From assembly GCA_038323965.1 (NCBI GenBank), contig JBBQHM010000083.1, forward strand, positions 1 through 9,905: a stretch of 9,905 nt of DNA. Direction: 5' to 3'. Positions within the stretch are counted from its first letter, which is position 1; every line of letters begins with the position of its first letter. Source of the DNA: JBBQHM01 sp038323965. GTDB taxonomy: Bacteria > Verrucomicrobiota > Verrucomicrobiia > Chthoniobacterales > UBA10450. A model generated the notes under the pieces. The model was given only the letters and a program-made list of their open reading frames with translations, was not told where the DNA came from and ran no database searches. This document shows positions 6,500-9,905 of the stretch, one piece after another. Made by a program: the position numbers and the translations under genes.

Positions 6500-7907
6500 T
6501 GTTCAGCGGGAAATCGGAGGTGTTGTTATGGGCTCCAACGGCAAATTTCGATCGCGCACGCAGCGGTGGCGGAATGCGTCCTGCGCGCGGCAGAGGCGTG
6601 GTTTGGCCACCGCTAATCTCTTCTGGATTTCGCGCCGCGAGCGCGAGTCCAGCCACGAAAACACAGAAACCCAGCACCGTCGGCTGCCCAAACTGCCCGC
6701 TTATCAGCGGCATGATCGCAGACGTGATCAACAGCAGCGGGAGAAGGTTGCCCGCCTTGAGTGAACGCACGGAGAGCCACCCGAGGTGAATTGCGATCGC
6801 GCATCGCCACACGATGAAGGCAAGACCGAGGATCGGCCCGCTTTCCAGAAATACGCGCGACCATTCGCCCTCCGACAACAGAAAAGTGGCATGCCCTGTC
6901 AGGAATCTCGCACCGGCATTCGTTCCGATGCCAAGGCCGTAACCAAAAATTGGAGCCTTGCCAATCACGAACAGTCCGTCACTAAAACTTGAGGTGAAAC
7001 GTCCCCAGATATCTCCAGCGACCGTCGTTTGCGACGCTTCTGCAACGTCGTTAAATCGAGCCGACAGAACGTCGATGCCTTCCTTGAAAACGGGCAATCT
7101 GCTCAGCACCGCAGCCATGACCACAAGCAACAAGATCGCGGCACCGAATCGATTTAAGGCATCGGGCCTGATGAAAAGGACGAGAAGGAGTGACGCGATC
7201 ACCGCGGCGCAGGCGCCGATGACGGAACGACTGCCCGAAACTGCTGCGCCGACGACGAGTGCACCCGCCGCCACGTTGATCAGCCATCCGTTGTAAACGC
7301 CCCGCTTAAGAAATGCCCAGACGATGTAACCGGTCGCGAGCGAATAAAAGGCGACGACACCAAGCACAAACGAAAAGGTCCCGGCGGTGCGAACCTTGCC
7401 GAGGGCTGCAGTCATCATCTCGCCTTCGCCGCCGGCGGTACGGTTTAGAAACGCGTCCGGCGCCGCGCGAAATTGACCGAGAAGCAGCAATGTCATCGGA
7501 ATCAAAATGACGAGCGTCCACCAGCCGAATTTGCGGACGTCGGCCAAGCTCAACACTCGGCCCATCACAAAAATCAGCGGGAGGTGCAGGAAGTTTGAGC
7601 GAAAACCGAACAAATCGACGAGCGCGATTTGTTGCGGAGAAATATAGGGAAACAGCTGCAGGATTGTGATGCCAAAACAAAGTGCGCCGATAATTCCAAG
7701 CGACCACATCCAGGCGCCGCCGGGAAAAACGCGCGCCCGTATCGCCAGGATATAAATGGCTACCACCACGGGATCGCGCACGATCAGCAAAGGATTGGAG
7801 AGTTGCGGCACGATCCATTTCCGTAGCGCTCCCTCCAGAATCAGAAGCCAGAAATACGTCCAAATGAGCCACTTCAAATGGCGGAGGGTTTTGTCGTGTG
7901 CGGTCAT
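6480..7907 (-). CDS. O-antigen polymerase/ligase-like multi-spanning membrane protein
   Basis: A 475-residue inner-membrane protein with about 10-12 hydrophobic spans by eye (near 12-30, 41-57, 65-85, 102-118, 126-145, 175-198, 208-224, 228-246, 252-268, 350-372, 385-404, 406-426). The long hydrophilic loop at about 270-350, with GYGLGIG (322-328), and the ESGPILG end (355-361) fit the periplasmic catalytic loop of the Wzy/WaaL family; SGSR (224-227) recalls the SGSR/SGSRG motif just before it. The N-terminal LEGALRKW (24-31) plus RDPVVV (44-49) is a signature I associate with EPS-cluster homologues in several environmental phyla. It probably polymerises repeat units at the periplasmic face; a ligase is the alternative. 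The last 49 residues (427-475) are Pro/Arg-rich and not membrane-like. Start ATG 7907 forms an ATGA overlap and follows an AGAGGA site. Confidence 0.82.
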   Translation of the reverse strand: MTAHDKTLRHLKWLIWTYFWLLILEGALRKWIVPQLSNPLLIVRDPVVVAIYILAIRARVFPGGAWMWSLGIIGALCFGITILQLFPYISPQQIALVDLFGFRSNFLHLPLIFVMGRVLSLADVRKFGWWTLVILIPMTLLLLGQFRAAPDAFLNRTAGGEGEMMTAALGKVRTAGTFSFVLGVVAFYSLATGYIVWAFLKRGVYNGWLINVAAGALVVGAAVSGSRSVIGACAAVIASLLLVLFIRPDALNRFGAAILLLVVMAAVLSRLPVFKEGIDVLSARFNDVAEASQTTVAGDIWGRFTSSFSDGLFVIGKAPIFGYGLGIGTNAGARFLTGHATFLLSEGEWSRVFLESGPILGLAFIVWRCAIAIHLGWLSVRSLKAGNLLPLLLITSAIMPLISGQFGQPTVLGFCVFVAGLALAARNPEEISGGQTTPLPRAGRIPPPLRARSKFAVGAHNNTSDFPLNNGAADR

Positions 7908-9145
7908 CGCGTTCCTCTATCCGTCGTTAAATTGCGCACGAGGCTGACCACCGCTTCGCCGTAGTGCTGCCAGGTGAGCTCGCTTGCCGCACTCTGAGCT
8001 GCAATACCCATGCCAGTAAGCGCCGCGCGATTGCCCGCGCACCAGCTAATTTTTTCCGCGATTGCCTGAGGCGACCGAATTGGAACTAAAAAACCTGTTA
8101 CGCCGTCGACGATAACGTCGTCCGCCCCCGCATTTCGAGTCGCGATAACAGGCAACCCGCACGCCATGGCTTCCTGCTGTACTAGAGCGCGACCTTCAAC
8201 GATAGACGGCAGGAGCAGAACGTCGCAGGTTTGCATCAATTCCAATACTTCGGCATGTGGTCGCGGCGGCTCATAAATAAATTCGGAAAACTGGGAGCGG
8301 TACCAAGCCATCGGGCGAAGCAACGAGCCCATGACGACGAGCTGGATGTTTACGGAGTTCAATAACTTCATCGCCGCGAAGATATCGGCGAGACCTTTTC
8401 GCTGCGTCATCGCGCCAGCGAAGAGAACACGCAGCGGACGACCTGAATTTATCGGCGATTGGCCAACCGCCGATACGGCGGGCGATCCGAAGGGAACGAC
8501 GACGCATTTTTTTGCGGCTCGCATATTTTCAGGGATGGATTCGAGGACGAAGTTGCTGGGACAAATCACCAATTCAGCAAGATCGATCTCTCTCGTTTTC
8601 CGCGCGAGCTTCGCCTCGGAATCCTGTGTGCCCACGAGGGTGCTTTCCCAGTCCGGATATCGCTCGGCCTCGTGGGTGAGTAGCGCACGCGACGTTTCCC
8701 AGTAAGCGATCGGAAGATCGTAGATGCGGCGCACATTTCTGTTTTTTGCGGCAATGAACGACGCCTCGGCGCAATCTTCGTAGGCGTAGACAGCAGTCGG
8801 AACGGTGTGCGCCGACTCGATGCAGGCAGCAGCATCACAATCAACCGCTCGCCAAACCTCGTCGACGCTTGCCCATCCGGTTTCATGTCGCGTGATGCCG
8901 CGCAAGCCCGCTTTGCCGGCGATCAACCTGGCAATTTCCCGCAACGGCGCAGCGCGGATCAGCGCAGCATCAAGGTCATACGAGCGACGTTCCGCCAGCC
9001 GCCGATAGGGCGCCGGGATTAACGCGGCCGTTGAGACTGGATATCCCAACGACGTGACAAATTTCGCCAGCAAACCAGCATCACGTAACGCAGCGAGCAC
9101 GGCGCGCACATTCGCATTCCCGAATGGATGAACGACGACGACCAT
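7904..9145 (-). CDS. GT4-like glycosyltransferase with HPFGN N-terminus
   Basis: A 413-residue GT-B glycosyltransferase. The N-terminus reads VVVVHPFGNANVRAVLAAL (2-20), with HPFGN in place of a glycine loop. The acceptor domain holds VYAYEDCAEASF (119-130) and YDLPIAYWE (142-150), motifs I recognise from a GT4 subgroup common in environmental EPS clusters but cannot tie to a substrate. VICPSNFV (193-200) leads into the donor domain, with LFAGAMTQRKGLADIFAAM (241-259), VVMGSL (270-275) and PSIVEGRALVQQEAMACG (313-330; Glu317 and Glu325 as EX7E). The last 40 residues are the usual C-terminal helices. Start ATG 9145 shares its A with the preceding TAA stop. No strong ribosome site is seen. The protein is a little longer than its neighbours because of the acceptor-domain segment at about 50-115. 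Confidence 0.88.
   Translation of the reverse strand: MVVVVHPFGNANVRAVLAALRDAGLLAKFVTSLGYPVSTAALIPAPYRRLAERRSYDLDAALIRAAPLREIARLIAGKAGLRGITRHETGWASVDEVWRAVDCDAAACIESAHTVPTAVYAYEDCAEASFIAAKNRNVRRIYDLPIAYWETSRALLTHEAERYPDWESTLVGTQDSEAKLARKTREIDLAELVICPSNFVLESIPENMRAAKKCVVVPFGSPAVSAVGQSPINSGRPLRVLFAGAMTQRKGLADIFAAMKLLNSVNIQLVVMGSLLRPMAWYRSQFSEFIYEPPRPHAEVLELMQTCDVLLLPSIVEGRALVQQEAMACGLPVIATRNAGADDVIVDGVTGFLVPIRSPQAIAEKISWCAGNRAALTGMGIAAQSAASELTWQHYGEAVVSLVRNLTTDRGTR
7913..7918 (-). promoter_or_regulatory. Ribosome binding site for the polymerase-like gene
   Basis: Minus strand AGAGGA, ending 5 nt before ATG 7907. It is the best Shine-Dalgarno match I found among the gene starts in this window and lies within the last codons of the upstream GT4 gene. 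It settles the start at 7907 together with the ATGA overlap. Confidence 0.6.
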
Positions 9146-9905
9146 TAGTTCACGCTTTCGCCATTAACGATGGCCCGATACGCCGTGGGATAAAACGAAA
9201 GCGGCTCCAGTTCATCGCTTAAATCCTTGCGCGTTTGAGTCGCGCGCTCACGGTATTCGTCCTCCGACATGCCTGCCGCCTGCTCGAGCAGGCGCGCTAA
9301 ACCCGGAACATCGCGCGGCTCACAGACCAGTGCGTGTTTGCCAGCAGCCTCGGGTAAACCACCATCGCGCGTGACGATGCAGGGGACTCCGAGGCTCCGT
9401 GCTTCGATTGCGGTCAGGCCAAAATCTTCATTAGTGCTGGGCGGCACTACCATCCATTTTGTGTGGGAAATTCTGTCGATTTTCGTGGCCTCATCCACGA
9501 ATCCCGGATGTTCCGCGCGAATACCATCGCGCGTCAGCCGCGCCGTAATGGAAGCGCGCAGCGGCCCGTCTCCCATGAGAAGAAGGGGCCATCGGATTCG
9601 GTCGAGGTCGGCAACTGCGTAGGCATCAACCAGGGTCTCAATCCCTTTGTTTGCAATCCAGCGGCCGATAAATGTGAATCCGCGACGCTCCGCCGGGTCG
9701 ATCCAGCCAGTCGGTAACCGTGAAACCGTATGCACTTTGCGACTGCCACGGCGTTTCCGCAGCGGCTCCCAGGTGTCCCAGACAAACTGTGAGTTGTACC
9801 AACGCGCATCGGCAAAGCGGGCGCCCGTTCTCCAGAGAGCGCGATGGATGCTGCCGTCACGAGTCATGTAATTATGAATCGTCAGCGCGAGATGTTTCCC
9901 GAACA
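9145..9905 (-). CDS. GT4 family glycosyltransferase, N-terminus off window
   Basis: The frame is open to the right edge (252 residues visible, starting FGKHLALTIHNYMTRDG), so the Met at 9867 is almost certainly internal and roughly 130-150 N-terminal residues are missing. LTIHNYM (7-13 of the visible part) resembles the TIHDYW-type block at the end of the acceptor domain. The donor domain is complete: YNSQFVWDT (36-44), FIGRWIANKGIETLVDAYA (78-96), MGDGP (110-114) and NEDFGLTAIEARSLG (158-172; Glu159 and Glu167 as EX7E), then the C-terminal helices with AYRAIV (241-246). This is a normal retaining GT-B enzyme; donor unknown. It is the most upstream gene visible in the operon and ends in a TAATG junction with the next gene. 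Confidence 0.87.
   Translation of the reverse strand, partial: FGKHLALTIHNYMTRDGSIHRALWRTGARFADARWYNSQFVWDTWEPLRKRRGSRKVHTVSRLPTGWIDPAERRGFTFIGRWIANKGIETLVDAYAVADLDRIRWPLLLMGDGPLRASITARLTRDGIRAEHPGFVDEATKIDRISHTKWMVVPPSTNEDFGLTAIEARSLGVPCIVTRDGGLPEAAGKHALVCEPRDVPGLARLLEQAAGMSEDEYRERATQTRKDLSDELEPLSFYPTAYRAIVNGESVN

Larger units (their letters stand above)
1..9905 (-). other. Single polysaccharide-biosynthesis operon segment (ten codirectional genes)
   Basis: All ten genes read right to left with no room for an internal promoter or terminator. Junctions in transcription order, read directly: TAATG 1-nt overlap (9143-9147); ATGA 4-nt overlap (7904-7907); 20-nt overlap (6480-6499); ATGCTGA 7-nt overlap (5372-5378); 15-nt gap (4695-4709); TGATG 1-nt overlap (3532-3536); ATGCCTAA 8-nt overlap (2413-2420); ATGA 4-nt overlap (1866-1869); 6-nt gap (1015-1020). 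Such packing implies one polycistronic transcript with translational coupling. Both edges cut genes, so the promoter lies to the right of the window and the end to the left. No non-coding stretch exceeds 15 nt. Confidence 0.9.

Noticed and set aside
7306..7872. 188-codon open frame in another minus-strand frame within the polymerase gene
   Set aside because: Hydrophilic, Arg/Ser/Asp-rich translation with no motif, while the overlapping frame gives a coherent membrane protein with coupled start and stop.

Overview
This window is a stretch of one polysaccharide-biosynthesis locus. All ten genes I can support lie on the minus strand, so transcription runs from the right edge to the left edge. 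The coding density is near total: eight of the nine gene junctions are overlaps or gaps of 6 nt or less, and the largest gap is 15 nt. Both edges cut through a glycosyltransferase gene, so the operon continues in both directions. DNA is moderately GC-rich, roughly 55-60% by eye. I see no tRNA, rRNA, CRISPR array, mobile element, terminator or clear promoter.

Order in the direction of transcription: a GT4-type glycosyltransferase (9145-9905, N-terminus off the window); a second GT4 enzyme (7904-9145); a multi-spanning membrane protein of the O-antigen polymerase/ligase kind (6480-7907); a third GT4 (5372-6499); a left-handed beta-helix (LbH) acyltransferase (4710-5378); a fourth GT4 of the PHGMLDPW type (3534-4694, GTG start); a fifth GT4 (2413-3534); a WcaF-like LbH O-acetyltransferase (1866-2420); a GT2 enzyme of the WaaE/KdtX-like type (1021-1869); and a WcaI-family GT4 enzyme (1-1014, C-terminus off the window).

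Together this is seven glycosyltransferases, two O-acyltransferases and one polymerase-like protein. That is what a Wzx/Wzy-type pathway for an acylated exopolysaccharide, capsule or O-antigen would use: cytoplasmic glycosyltransferases build a lipid-linked repeat unit, the acyltransferases decorate it, and the membrane protein polymerises or ligates it outside. The initiating sugar-phosphate transferase, flippase, chain-length/export proteins and nucleotide-sugar enzymes are not in the window and may lie on either side.

The gene content suggests a Gram-negative, probably environmental bacterium. Base composition and protein style remind me of soil Verrucomicrobiota or Acidobacteriota, but this is a low-confidence impression. 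I did not find a clearly undescribed system. The most interesting points are the EGALRKW-type polymerase with its odd tail, the second acyltransferase with an unusual active-site region, the LPS-core-like GT2 enzyme inside an EPS-type cluster, and the reliance on translational coupling with few Shine-Dalgarno sites.
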